Origin: Streptomyces sp. SUK 48
Lineage (GTDB): Bacteria; Actinomycetota; Actinomycetes; Streptomycetales; Streptomycetaceae
DNA: 64,000 bases
Assembly (NCBI RefSeq): GCF_009650765.1
Contig: NZ_CP045740.1
Location: 1,364,001 to 1,428,000 of the forward strand
Direction: 5' to 3'
Shown: positions 51,505 to 59,506 of the stretch, in pieces
Layout: every line of letters starts with the position of its first letter
Position numbering within the stretch: position 1 is the first letter of the stretch
Notes under the pieces: generated by a model
What the model was told of the DNA's origin: nothing
The model's database searches: none
Seen by the model: the letters and a program-made list of their open reading frames with translations, nothing else
Translations under genes and position numbers: made by a program

Positions 51505-52161
51505 GTGACGGATGGCTACGAGGATCCGGGCGCCGCGGCGACCGCCCAGCTGCCGGCCGTCGTCGCCCGCGTCACCGCGCTCGCCGAGCGCCTCGGGGTG
51601 ACCCAGGCCGAGGTCTTCGACGTCGCGCGGCTCTCGGTCGCCTGCGGGGTGCCCGAGCCGGTGGTCAAGGCGCTGCTCAGCGGGCGTCCGGCGGGCGAAC
51701 CCGATGTCCAGGCGCGGTTCCTCCAGCGCCTCGGGCTGCTGCGGCGCACCCGGCTGAAGCCGAACAGCCGCAAGTACACCCAGCAGGAGATCGCCGACGG
51801 CGCGGGCATGTCCCGGCAGCAGGCCGGTGCCCTGATCAACGGCGACCGGCGGCCCACCATGGAGCACTGCGACGCGTTGCAGCGCTTCTTCCGGGTGCAC
51901 GCCGGGTTTCTGACGGCGGAGGACCCGGAGGCGCTCGCGGGCGCGCTCCAGCGCACCGAGCAGGAGCTGCTGCAGAAGCTGGCCGACCGGGAGCGGGCCG
52001 CGGCCGGGCCCGCCGAGGATCCGCTGGAGCGGCTGCTCCAGGACCACGGGGTGCGCGGAATCGCCTGGCGGGCCGCGCAGTTGCCGACCGACCAGCACCG
52101 GGACAAGGTCGCGGAATGGCTGGACATGCTCCTGGAGAGCGTGAAGCGGCCGGAGGGCTGA
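51505..52161 (+). CDS. EspR-like HTH transcriptional regulator
   Basis: The 218-residue protein starts at GTG 51505 with GGAG at 8 nt. A central XRE-type HTH, YTQQEIADGAGMSRQQAGALINGDRRPTMEHCDALQRFF (about 90-130), is followed by a C-terminal helical region whose end, DHGVRGIAWRAAQLPTDQHRDKVAEWLDMLL, resembles the dimerisation segment of mycobacterial EspR, a nucleoid-type regulator of ESX-1. EspR-like proteins bind many sites and can bridge DNA. The N-terminal 80 residues are an extra helical domain. Possibly autoregulated through the dyads upstream. It is followed by a small gene. Confidence 0.8.
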   Translation: MTDGYEDPGAAATAQLPAVVARVTALAERLGVTQAEVFDVARLSVACGVPEPVVKALLSGRPAGEPDVQARFLQRLGLLRRTRLKPNSRKYTQQEIADGAGMSRQQAGALINGDRRPTMEHCDALQRFFRVHAGFLTAEDPEALAGALQRTEQELLQKLADRERAAAGPAEDPLERLLQDHGVRGIAWRAAQLPTDQHRDKVAEWLDMLLESVKRPEG

Positions 52162-52279
52162 CGGCGCCCGGGACACCGGCCGGGGTGCGGTTTCGCCCGA
52201 TTGTCAGTGGTGGGCGGCAAGCTGGTGTGCGTGCGCCGCAGCGCGCGTGACCGTGACGCCTACCGGGGAGAGCCGACCG

Positions 52280-52510
52280 ATGCCCACCGCCGTACTGACC
52301 GACCATGAGCGCACCGCCGTCCGGGCCTACTTGCGGCTGCTGCACACGGTGCGCGCCGCCTTCGACGGTCCACCGGACGGGGCACCGCCCGCCCTGGTGC
52401 CACCGTCCGTGCTGGCCGAGGCGGAGACGGCCCTCGCCCGGGCGGGCCTCGCGGGCAACGAGGAGGAGTTCTTCCGGATGCTGGGCGAGTGGTGCCCGGC
52501 GGCCGGCTGA
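52280..52510 (+). CDS. Small protein of unknown function downstream of the EspR-like gene
   Basis: ATG 52280 (GGGGAG 9 nt upstream) starts a 76-residue acidic protein: MPTAVLTDHERTAVRAYLRLLHTVRAAF, then a Pro-rich loop and the helix SVLAEAETALARAGLAGNEEEFFRMLGEWC. Two helices and a single Cys near the end are visible; no signal peptide. I do not recognise it. It is on the same strand as the HTH gene, 118 bp on, and could be cotranscribed with it. A longer frame from GTG 52247 exists without its own ribosome binding site. Confidence 0.55.
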   Translation: MPTAVLTDHERTAVRAYLRLLHTVRAAFDGPPDGAPPALVPPSVLAEAETALARAGLAGNEEEFFRMLGEWCPAAG

Positions 52511-52575
52511 GCGGACCGCGGCGACGGGGGCCGCCGAGGGGGTGCCCGGGGCGCCCGTGCCCGTGCCGGTCCCCG

Positions 52576-53259
52576 TCAGGCGGTGTGCGGGATGACGACC
52601 GCGGTGGTCACCAGGGCGTCCCGGGCGGCCCAGCGGCCGTCGAAGACCTGGAGCCGGCGGCCGCCCACGAGCGGGCCGGGGACCAGGAGTTCGGCGTGCA
52701 GGGTGCCATGCGGGGCGCCGTCGGGTGACGGGCGCAGGGTGATGTCGGCCTCGGAGAAGTCCAGCCATGTGCGGGTGAGCGGGAACCACGCCTTGTACAC
52801 CGACTCCTTGGCGCTGAACAGGATGCGGTCCCAGTGCACGGCGGGCCGCTGCTCGGCGAGCCGCTCCAGGCGGGCCGTCTCGGCGGGCAGGAAGACGGAG
52901 GCGCCGACGCCGTCGGGCAGCGGTCCGTGCGGTTCGGCGTCGATGCCCAGCGAGACGAGGTCGGTGGCGCGGACCAGCGCGGCGGCGCAGTAGCCGTCGC
53001 AGTGGGTCATGCTGCCGACGATGCCCGCCGGCCACTGCGGGGCGCCCCGCTCGCCGCTGACCACGGGCCTGGGCGGGATGCCGAGCTTCTCCATGGCGCG
53101 CCGGGCGCAGCCGCGCACGGCGGCGAACTCGCGGCGCCGCTTGGCCACGGCGCGGGCCACGAGCACCTCCTCCTCCGGGTGGAGGGGGCTGTCCCACAGC
53201 GGGTCGTCACGGAGTGCCTCCACGGCCACGACCGACTCCGGGAGCAGTTCCTCGATCAC
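52576..53259 (-). CDS. 4'-Phosphopantetheinyl transferase (Sfp type)
   Basis: The 227-residue protein is a Sfp-type PPTase: VSLGIDAEPHGPLPDGV (about 110-125) with the metal-binding Asp, and DRILFSAKESVYKAWFPLT (about 150-165) with the catalytic Lys-Glu-x3-Lys segment. An R-containing GSMTHCDGYCAAAL loop binds the phosphate of CoA. It converts apo carrier proteins of polyketide and non-ribosomal peptide synthases to the active holo form. GTG 53259 follows GGAGG; the start lies 53 bp inside the end of the metallophosphoesterase gene, so the two are coupled. This pair is often seen in Streptomyces. Confidence 0.92.
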   Translation of the reverse strand: MIEELLPESVVAVEALRDDPLWDSPLHPEEEVLVARAVAKRRREFAAVRGCARRAMEKLGIPPRPVVSGERGAPQWPAGIVGSMTHCDGYCAAALVRATDLVSLGIDAEPHGPLPDGVGASVFLPAETARLERLAEQRPAVHWDRILFSAKESVYKAWFPLTRTWLDFSEADITLRPSPDGAPHGTLHAELLVPGPLVGGRRLQVFDGRWAARDALVTTAVVIPHTA

Positions 53260-54115
53260 CGGCTTCCACCTCCTCCCTCGGCAGGATGCGGCGCGCCGTG
53301 CCCGGCGCCTGCGCACGCTTGCGCCACTCGCGGGGGTAGCCCACCGAGACCTCGGTGAAGCGGACCCCGTCGTGCCAGGTGGTGCGGGGGATGTGCAGAT
53401 GGCCGTAGACCATGGTGGCGACGCGGAACCGGCGGTGCCAGTCGGCGGTCAGCTCGGTGCCGCACCACATGGCGAACTCGGGGTGCCACAGCACCTCGGT
53501 GGGGTGCCGGTGCAGCGGGTAGTGGTTGGCCAGCACGGTCGGCAGGTCCGGGGGCAGCGCCGCGAGCCGCTCCTCGGTCCGTGCCACCCGGTCGCGGCAC
53601 CATGCCTCGCGGCTCGGGTACGGGTCGGGGTGCAGCAGGTACTCGTCGTTGCAGACGATCCCGGTGCTCTCCGCGTAGGCGAGGCCCTCGGCCTTGGTGG
53701 TGCAGCCGGCCGGCAGGAAGCTGTAGTCGTAGCCGAGGAACAGCGGGGCGACGGCGACCGGGCCGCCGGGGCCCTGCCACACCGGGTAGGGGTCCTCGGG
53801 GGTGAGGACGCCGAGTTCGCGGCAGACCTGGACCAGGTGCTCGTAGCGGGCGACGCCGCGCAGCTGTACGGGGTCCTTCGGGTGGGTCCACAGGTCGTGG
53901 TTGCCCGGGGTCCACAGGACCTTGCGGAAGCGGGCCGCGAGGGTGGCGAGGGTCCAGCGGATGTCCTCCACCGTCTCCGCGATGTCGCCCGCGACGATCA
54001 GCCAGTCCTCGTCGCCCGCCGGGTGCAGCCGCTCCACGAGCGCCCGGTTCTCCGGGTAGGAGATGTGCAGATCGCTGATGGCCAGCAACTGGCCGGGACC
54101 GGCCGTCGGCTCCAC
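53207..54115 (-). CDS. Metallophosphoesterase
   Basis: The 302-residue protein has all five phosphoesterase motifs in order: LAISDLHIS (about 12-20), VAGDIAET (about 43), WTPGNHDLW (about 72), ANHYPLH (about 190) and YGHLHIP (about 245). These bind two metal ions. The substrate is unknown, with nucleotide or phosphoprotein options. The gene overlaps the PPTase by 53 bp, and the overlap suggests a linked function, possibly hydrolysis of phosphopantetheine or CoA-derived phosphate. ATG 54115 is the chosen start; no strong Shine-Dalgarno. Confidence 0.85.
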   Translation of the reverse strand: MEPTAGPGQLLAISDLHISYPENRALVERLHPAGDEDWLIVAGDIAETVEDIRWTLATLAARFRKVLWTPGNHDLWTHPKDPVQLRGVARYEHLVQVCRELGVLTPEDPYPVWQGPGGPVAVAPLFLGYDYSFLPAGCTTKAEGLAYAESTGIVCNDEYLLHPDPYPSREAWCRDRVARTEERLAALPPDLPTVLANHYPLHRHPTEVLWHPEFAMWCGTELTADWHRRFRVATMVYGHLHIPRTTWHDGVRFTEVSVGYPREWRKRAQAPGTARRILPREEVEAGDRGTAPGVGRGRGGTP

Positions 54116-54177
54116 CCCGTGTCCCCCTTCTGATCAGCGGTTCGTCTGGTCCACAAGAACATAATTGCGTGCGGCGT

Positions 54178-54192
54178 TCAAGAGCCTCTTGA
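54178..54192. promoter_or_regulatory. Palindrome TCAAGAG-C-CTCTTGA
   Basis: A perfect dyad with 7-bp arms lies 63-77 bp upstream of the metallophosphoesterase start (- strand). Candidate operator; it also lies near the 3' end of the GH4 gene. Confidence 0.4.
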
Positions 54193-54221
54193 GCCGGTCC
54201 ACTTGAGGTGGCCGAACCCGG

Positions 54222-55559
54222 CTACGTGAGGTAGGCCAGGCCCGGGTGGACCGCTAGGTAACCGTCCGTCAGCCGGCGCGCCACGTTCACCGAGTCGACC
54301 AGGGGGTGCAGGGCGAACGCCTTGACCGCGGTGGCCCGGGAGCCGGACCCGGCGGCGGCGAGCACCTCGCGTTCCACCGCCTTGACCGAGGCGACCAGGC
54401 CCGCCGCGTGGCCGGGCAGCGGGGCGGTGGCCAGCGGGTGGGCGCCGTTGGCGTCCACCAGACAGGGGACCTCGATGACCGCGTCGGCGTCCAGGCTCGG
54501 CAGGGTGCCCTGGTTGCGGACGTTGAGGATGAGGGTCGTACGGGCGTCGCGGGCGATGGCGCGCATCAGGGCGAGGGCCACCTTCTCGTAGCCGCCGGAG
54601 AGGTCCTCCTCCTCGCGTTCGCCGGCGCCCGCGGTCTCCCGGTTCTCCGCCATGTACGTCGCCTCGCGCTCGGCGCGGGTGCGGTCCCAGGCGTCGAGCG
54701 CGGAGACGTCCGGGTGCCCGGCCTCCGCGTAGAAGCGGGCCTGCTGGTCGCGCAGAAAGGCGCCGCGGGTCAGTTCGGCCTCCTGGTAGGCGCGGACGGT
54801 CTCGCGGTTGAAGTAGTAGTAGTGCAGGTACTCGTTGGGGATCGCGCCGAGCGAGGCCAGCCAGTCGGGGCCGAAGAGCCTGCCCTCCTCGAAGGAGCCG
54901 AGCAGCGCGGGGTCGGCGAGCAGCCGGGGCAGTTCGTCGCGTCCGGCGACGCGCAGGCCGCGGACCCAGCCGAGGTGGTTGAGGCCGACGTAGTCCACGA
55001 AGGCGTCCTTCGGGTCGGCGCCGAGGACGCGGGCGACGCGCCGGCCGAGGCCGACCGGGGAGTCGCAGATGCCGATGACCCGGTCGCCGAGATACCGGGA
55101 CATCGCCTCGGTGACCAGACCGGCCGGATTGGTGAAGTTGATCACCCAGGCGTCGGGGGCGAGGCGGGCCACGCGGCGGGCGATGTCGGTGGCGACGGGC
55201 ACGGTGCGCAGCCCGTAGGCGATGCCGCCCGCGCCGACCGTCTCCTGTCCGAGGACGCCCTCGGCCAGCGCGACCCGCTCGTCGTCCGCCCGGCCCGCGA
55301 GGCCGCCGACGCGGATCGCGGAGAAGACGAAGTCGGCGCCGCGCAGGGCCTCGTCGAGGTCAGTGGTGGTGGTCACCCGGGGCGCGTCGGGGCGCTCGGC
55401 GGCCTGCTCGGCCAGGACCCGGGAGACCGCGTGCAGCCGGCCGGGGTCCAGGTCGTGCAGGACGACCTCGGTGACCCGGCCCTCGGCGCGGTCGGTCAGC
55501 AGCGCGCCGTACACGAGCGGTACCCGGAAGCCGCCACCGCCCAGAATCGTCAGCCTCAC
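54222..55559 (-). CDS. Family 4 glycosidase (6-phospho-beta-glucosidase type)
   Basis: The 445-residue protein is a GH4 enzyme that uses NAD+ and a metal: LTILGGGGFRVPLVYGAL (residues 2-20) is the NAD motif, DFVFSAIRVGGLAGRADDE (about 70-90), VINFTNPAGLV (about 145), and CDSPVGLGRRVARVLG (about 165) with the metal Cys and YVGLNHLGW (about 190) with the metal His. Substrate may be a 6-phospho-beta-glycoside, which needs a phosphotransferase system; no PTS or transporter gene is next to it. GTG 55559 fits the N-terminal motif. A longer frame to 55745 is rejected. Confidence 0.9.
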   Translation of the reverse strand: MRLTILGGGGFRVPLVYGALLTDRAEGRVTEVVLHDLDPGRLHAVSRVLAEQAAERPDAPRVTTTTDLDEALRGADFVFSAIRVGGLAGRADDERVALAEGVLGQETVGAGGIAYGLRTVPVATDIARRVARLAPDAWVINFTNPAGLVTEAMSRYLGDRVIGICDSPVGLGRRVARVLGADPKDAFVDYVGLNHLGWVRGLRVAGRDELPRLLADPALLGSFEEGRLFGPDWLASLGAIPNEYLHYYYFNRETVRAYQEAELTRGAFLRDQQARFYAEAGHPDVSALDAWDRTRAEREATYMAENRETAGAGEREEEDLSGGYEKVALALMRAIARDARTTLILNVRNQGTLPSLDADAVIEVPCLVDANGAHPLATAPLPGHAAGLVASVKAVEREVLAAAGSGSRATAVKAFALHPLVDSVNVARRLTDGYLAVHPGLAYLT

Positions 55560-55780
55560 GTCACCACGCACCTTTCCCGAGTCCCGCGACCCCTGCCACG
55601 GCACATCATCCCCGCGCGCCGCCGCCCGGCGCACGTCCGGCCCGTCCGCCTCCCTCTCCCGCTGCGGAAATCGCCTGGGCGTCGGCCGGAACCGGCACTC
55701 CGGACGCGCCGCCGTCACCCGCCGGCCGCCGATCCGTGGTTGCATGCGATGCCCGACTCCACAGCTGTGACAGGAGCCTG

Positions 55781-56623
55781 ATGAAGCGTCAACTCGCCGC
55801 GCTCACCGCACTGGTGGGCGCCCTCGTGTGCGCCGCCCCGAGCGCGTCCGCGTCCGAGCCGGCCCGGTGGACGGCGGCCGGGACGTCGTACACCGACACC
55901 CTGGGCGGCGGCCAGGGCCTCGCCAGCCGGGCCGACGGCTCGCTGCTGCACCGCGGGCTGCTGGACATCCCGCTGGATCTGCGGATCAAGGGCTGGAACC
56001 ACGTGGGCGACCCGGACATCGCGCGCGGCTACGTCTTCGACGCCTACCAGGGCGCGGACACGGCCACGTCGAAGATGTACGCGGTGACCACGCCGGACGG
56101 CAGGCGGTACGACTACGTGCACCCGCTGGACCCGGGCGAGAAGGTGAACAACTCCTTCGCCGCCGTCTCCCCCGACGGGCAGTGGCTGGTCTCCGGCGAA
56201 TGGGAGGACCAGGACCGGCTCCAGGTGTTCCCCGCGCCGCTGCTCAACCCGGCCACCCCGCGCACCGGCGGCACGCTGGCCCAGGCCGGGCAGATCAGCC
56301 TGGACAAGCCGGTGCGCGACATCCAGGGCTGCGACTTCGTGACCGCCACCCGTCTGGTGTGCGCCTCCGACGACGGCTCGGGCACGCTGTTCCCGCAGAG
56401 CAAGCCGCTCCTCCAGGTCGATCTGCCGCACCCGCTGGACGGCAGTCCGGTCACCGGGCGGGTGAGCAGCCTCTTCGGGCTTCCCCAGCAGAGCCTGTGC
56501 AAGGGCACGTTCGAGGCCGAGGGCGTCGACTACGACCCCGGCACCGGCACCCTGCGCACCGAGGTGATCGCACCGGGCGTGTGCGCGGTGGCGACGACGG
56601 TGTACGCGTACCACCTGGGGTAG
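55781..56623 (+). CDS. Secreted protein of unknown function
   Basis: ATG 55781 has AGGAG 5 nt upstream. The 280-residue protein has a Sec signal (QLAALTALVGALVCAAPSASAS) and a mature domain with four Cys and WD/NHL-like beta segments: GSLLHRGLLDIPLD, VSPDGQWLVSGEW and GVDYDPGTGTLRTEVI. These repeated short strands suggest a beta-propeller-like or sandwich fold. No catalytic motif is clear. I do not recognise a family. The palindrome CACAGCTGTG (55760-55769) lies just before the ribosome binding site. Confidence 0.7.
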   Translation: MKRQLAALTALVGALVCAAPSASASEPARWTAAGTSYTDTLGGGQGLASRADGSLLHRGLLDIPLDLRIKGWNHVGDPDIARGYVFDAYQGADTATSKMYAVTTPDGRRYDYVHPLDPGEKVNNSFAAVSPDGQWLVSGEWEDQDRLQVFPAPLLNPATPRTGGTLAQAGQISLDKPVRDIQGCDFVTATRLVCASDDGSGTLFPQSKPLLQVDLPHPLDGSPVTGRVSSLFGLPQQSLCKGTFEAEGVDYDPGTGTLRTEVIAPGVCAVATTVYAYHLG

Positions 56624-56941
56624 GAGCCCGGCTCGGGGGCGGCGGCCGGCAGATGGCACCGTTCGGCCGCGCCCCCTTCGTCTTCGTCCGGCTTCCGGCT
56701 TCCGGCTTCCACTGATCCGCGACGGGGCGCTGATCGTGGTGGACTTCGAGCCCGCGGCCGCCGCAGGCGTCGAGGAGGGGCTGAGTCCGCCGGAGCACGG
56801 GGTCGTGGCGGCCGCCCGGGTGGTGCTGCGGGCGGCCCGCGCGGACACCGCCGGGTCCGGCGAACGGGCGTTCAGGATCGCCGGGTACCTCGCGGCCCGT
56901 GCCGCGCTGGAGCGGACGGCACGGGCCCACTCCCCCGAAGC
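56624..56941. other. Gene-poor stretch with a short heptamer repeat
   Basis: About 320 bp between the secreted protein and the MerR gene. Three tandem CGGCTTC units lie at 56689-56709. A frame from GTG 56736 to 56951 would encode 71 residues (VDFEPAAAAGVEEG...) but lacks a ribosome binding site. It may be a remnant of a larger gene. Confidence 0.4.
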
Positions 56942-56951
56942 TCAGCCGTAG
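56736..56951 (+). CDS. Possible small ORF or gene remnant
   Basis: A 71-residue frame from GTG 56736 with an Ala-rich helical composition; the last 10 bp overlap the end of the MerR gene on the other strand. No ribosome binding site or promoter is visible and no family is recognised, so it may be chance coding in GC-rich DNA. Confidence 0.25.
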   Translation: MVDFEPAAAAGVEEGLSPPEHGVVAAARVVLRAARADTAGSGERAFRIAGYLAARAALERTARAHSPEAQP

Positions 56952-57307
56952 TAGGCGATCTTCTCGTCGAGCACCGCCATGGCCCGGCGCAGCGCCGTCA
57001 CCCGTTCCTCCAGGGCGGCGCGGCGCTCGCGCAGGAAGGCGACCCGGTCCTGCGGGGACTGTTCGGCGCGCAGCAGGGCGACGAAGCCGCGCAGGTCCGC
57101 GATGCCGAGACCGGCCTCCCGGAAGCAGGTGACCAGGCCGATCCAGAAGACGTCGTCCTCGGTGTACTCCCGGCGGCCGCCCGGTGAGCGCCGGATCGGG
57201 CCGATGAGCCCCTCGCGCTCGTAGTAGCGCAGGGTGTCGAGGGAAACGCCGGTGCGGTCGGCGGCGGCCGCGGGCGAGAGGACCGCGGCCGGGCTGCTCG
57301 GGGTCAT
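56942..57307 (-). CDS. MerR family transcriptional regulator
   Basis: The 121-residue protein has the MerR winged HTH: LSPAAAADRTGVSLDTLRYYEREGLIGPIRRSPGGRREYTEDDV (about 10-55) and a long coiled dimerisation helix, RERRAALEERVTALRRAMAVLDEKIAYY. No metal-binding Cys pattern is present, so it is not a metal sensor of the CueR type. ATG 57307 has AAGGAG at 5 nt. It lies 37 bp downstream of the aldo/keto reductase gene on the same strand, and the reductase promoter carries a classic MerR dyad, so this protein probably controls the operon, including itself. Confidence 0.88.
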   Translation of the reverse strand: MTPSSPAAVLSPAAAADRTGVSLDTLRYYEREGLIGPIRRSPGGRREYTEDDVFWIGLVTCFREAGLGIADLRGFVALLRAEQSPQDRVAFLRERRAALEERVTALRRAMAVLDEKIAYYG

Positions 57308-57344
57308 GGGGGCTCCTTGGTCGCGGGGTGTGCGGCGGCGGCCA

Positions 57345-58298
57345 CTACCGCGCCGCCGCGAAGCGCGCCATGTGCTCGTCACCGAGGCGCACTTGGCGTG
57401 CGGCGAGCGCCTCCTCGACATGGTGCACCCGGCTCGCGCCGACGATGGGATCGATCCCCTGCCGCATCAGCCAGGCGAGCACGACCTGGTTCCGGGTGGC
57501 CGCCAGCTCGTCGGCGACGGCGTCCAGGACCGCGAGGACCCGCCGGGTGCCGGGGTGTTCGTAGACGGGCGGCAGCGGCTTGTCCGGGCGGGTGTACGAG
57601 CCCCACAGCAGCGAACTGTACGACCACACCGTGAGCCCTTCCGAGGCCGCGAGGTCCAGGTCCTCGGCGGTGAGCAGGCGGTGGCCGGCCTCCGCCACCG
57701 GGGTGAGCGGGCGCGGCTGGAGGAGGGAGTGGCGCAGTTGCAGGGCCGTCCAGGGGGCCACGCCCCGCTCCCGTGCGAGGGAGCGGGCGCGTTCGACGCG
57801 CCAGGCGGCGTGGTTGGCCGCCCCGATCCGCAGGGCGACTCCCCCGGCGACCAGTTCACCGAAGGCGCCGGCCGTCTCCGCCAGGTCCACGGCCCGGTCC
57901 TCGGCGTGCGCCCAGAGCAGATCGAGGTGATCGGTGCCGAGGCGGCGCAGGCTCCCCTCGACGCCCTTGCGGACGGCGGGTGCGGAGAGTCCTTCCGCGC
58001 TCTGCGGCCAGGAGCCCGGCACCAGCGGGTTCTGCCGGACCTTCGTCGCGATCCGAACCGCGTCGCGGACCCCCGGGCGGGCCCGGAGCCAGGCGCCGAT
58101 GACCCGTTCGCTGGCGCCGCCGACGCCCTCGGGGTCGGCCCAGAAGGAGTAGCAGTTCGCGGTGTCGAGCCAGCGGCCACCGCCCGCGACGAAGGAGTCG
58201 AGGACCGCGAAGGCCCGCTCGCGGTCGACACGGGTTCCGAAGTCCATGGTGCCGAGGACGATCTGGGGAGGGGTGGTGTGCACCCGGCCGGTGTTCAT
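57345..58298 (-). CDS. Aldo/keto reductase
   Basis: The 317-residue protein is an aldo/keto reductase with a TIM-barrel fold: GGRWLDTANCYSFWADPEG (about 40-60) gives the catalytic Asp and Tyr, IATKVRQNPL (about 85) the Lys, and LDLLWAHAEDRAVDL (about 125-140) the His. NADPH-dependent reduction of aldehydes or sugar-type carbonyls is the expected reaction. I place the start at ATG 58298 and not 58307, because the promoter dyad and -10 (58306-58311) make 58298 the first codon of a leaderless message. The MerR gene follows in the same unit. Confidence 0.87.
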   Translation of the reverse strand: MNTGRVHTTPPQIVLGTMDFGTRVDRERAFAVLDSFVAGGGRWLDTANCYSFWADPEGVGGASERVIGAWLRARPGVRDAVRIATKVRQNPLVPGSWPQSAEGLSAPAVRKGVEGSLRRLGTDHLDLLWAHAEDRAVDLAETAGAFGELVAGGVALRIGAANHAAWRVERARSLARERGVAPWTALQLRHSLLQPRPLTPVAEAGHRLLTAEDLDLAASEGLTVWSYSSLLWGSYTRPDKPLPPVYEHPGTRRVLAVLDAVADELAATRNQVVLAWLMRQGIDPIVGASRVHHVEEALAARQVRLGDEHMARFAAAR

Positions 58299-58305
58299 GC
58301 GGCCC

Positions 58306-58336
58306 ATGCTCGGATCTGGAGCGCGCTCCAGGTCAA
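58306..58336 (-). promoter_or_regulatory. MerR-type promoter of the aldo/keto reductase operon
   Basis: On the minus strand TTGACC (58336-58331), a 19-bp spacer and GAGCAT (58311-58306) flank a perfect 16-bp palindrome, CTGGAGCGCGCTCCAG (58316-58331). A 19-bp spacer with the dyad inside it is the hallmark of MerR-controlled promoters. Transcription would start at the ATG at 58298. Confidence 0.65.
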
Positions 58337-58510
58337 GGGCTAGGGTCTTTCGTTTGGATCAGGCTGGATCAGTGAGCGGGGTCTGGTGCCGTGCGTCGCA
58401 AGGCGGAGGAGGGCGACATGGCGGAGCCATGGCAACCGACGACAACGCCGCGAGGCGCGGTGCCAGGGCCCGCGAGCCCGGCATGATCCACACGAGAGGC
58501 CCTAAGCCTG

Positions 58511-59413
58511 CTAACGGAGTTCGGCGCGGAAGGCCACCGGCGTTCTCCCGGTGTGCAGCTGGAAGAACTTGGAGAAGTTCGCCGCGTCCGGGAAGCCGAC
58601 GGCCGCGCCGACCCGGCCGATGGGCAGTTCGGTGTGGGCGAGGAGCCGTTTGGCCTCCAGGACGACGCGTTTGTCGATGAAGCCCTTGGGGGTCTCGCCG
58701 GTGGCGGCGCGGACGGCGCGCACCAGGGTGCGGCGGGAGTAACCGAGGGCGTCGGCATAGGCGCTGACGCTGTGATTGGTGGCGAAGCCGTGCTCGACCG
58801 CCTCCCGGAACAGGGTGAAGGTGCTGTCCGACTGCTGCCGCGAGCCGGGCGCCGAGCTGGCGGCGAGGTGGGCGAGGCGCAGCAGGAACGCGGTCAGTCC
58901 GTGCCGCAGGACGGCGGCGTGCAGGCTCGGCGGGAGCGTCGTGGTGTCCTCGTACTCGCGGCGCAGCTGCTCCAGGGCCGCCCGGAGCGCTTCGAGCCGG
59001 GGCGCGTCGGGGCGCAGCAGCGGCGGCAGGTCGTAGCGGTACAGGCCGGTGGCCTCCACGGTGGCACGCGGCAGGAAGCCGGGCTGCATGGTCAGCACGG
59101 TTCCGCGGTACACGCACTCGCGGGAGAAGCGGTGGACCTGTCCGGGGCGTATCCACAGCAGGTCGCCGGCCGCGGCCTCGTACTCGGTGAAGTCCACCAT
59201 GTGGCGTACGGGGCCGTCGGTGAACAGCAGGACGACATGGAAGTCGATGCGGTGGACGCGGTCCAGCGGGATGTCGGCCCGCCAGCCGCGGTCGGTCCCC
59301 ATGCGGCCGATCCGCATGCCGACACCGCCGACGGCCAGCTCGGTCGGGAAGGGGAGGGTTCTGATGCCGTCACCGACCGCCGCGCCGTCCCCTTGGGGCG
59401 TTGTGTCAGCCAT
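58511..59413 (-). CDS. AraC family transcriptional regulator
   Basis: The 300-residue protein has an N-terminal cupin-like sensor domain (RIDFHVVLLFTDGPVRHMVDF, DLLWIRPGQVHRFSRECVYRG) and a C-terminal AraC double HTH, SVSAYADALGYSRRTLVRAVRAATG and LPIGRVGAAVGFPDAANFSKFFQLHTGRTP. ATG 59413 is the chosen start. It is divergent from the pentose phosphate operon, separated by 146 bp that contain a 15-bp palindrome, so it may regulate tkt-tal-zwf or itself. No sugar-kinase or permease is close. The ligand is not predictable. Confidence 0.85.
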   Translation of the reverse strand: MADTTPQGDGAAVGDGIRTLPFPTELAVGGVGMRIGRMGTDRGWRADIPLDRVHRIDFHVVLLFTDGPVRHMVDFTEYEAAAGDLLWIRPGQVHRFSRECVYRGTVLTMQPGFLPRATVEATGLYRYDLPPLLRPDAPRLEALRAALEQLRREYEDTTTLPPSLHAAVLRHGLTAFLLRLAHLAASSAPGSRQQSDSTFTLFREAVEHGFATNHSVSAYADALGYSRRTLVRAVRAATGETPKGFIDKRVVLEAKRLLAHTELPIGRVGAAVGFPDAANFSKFFQLHTGRTPVAFRAELR

Positions 59414-59491
59414 GTCCTTTTCGCGCCGTCCCTGCTCCGCGATCGCTGTCCCAGATTCACCACAGGGTGACACATCCCGCCCTTCCGTCGA

Positions 59492-59506
59492 AAAAGTCAG
59501 ACTTTT
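59492..59506. promoter_or_regulatory. Palindrome AAAAGTC-A-GACTTTT upstream of tkt
   Basis: A perfect dyad with 7-bp arms sits in the most AT-rich patch of the window, 54-68 bp before the tkt start and just upstream of a possible -35 (TTTGAA, 59510). Its position fits an operator for the pentose phosphate operon. Confidence 0.55.

Noticed and set aside
43308-54115. A biosynthetic gene cluster around the PPTase
   Set aside because: There is no PKS, NRPS or tailoring set in the window; the PPTase stands with a metallophosphoesterase only.
56736-56951. A confident gene
   Set aside because: No ribosome binding site, promoter or recognised domain; kept only as a low-confidence frame.
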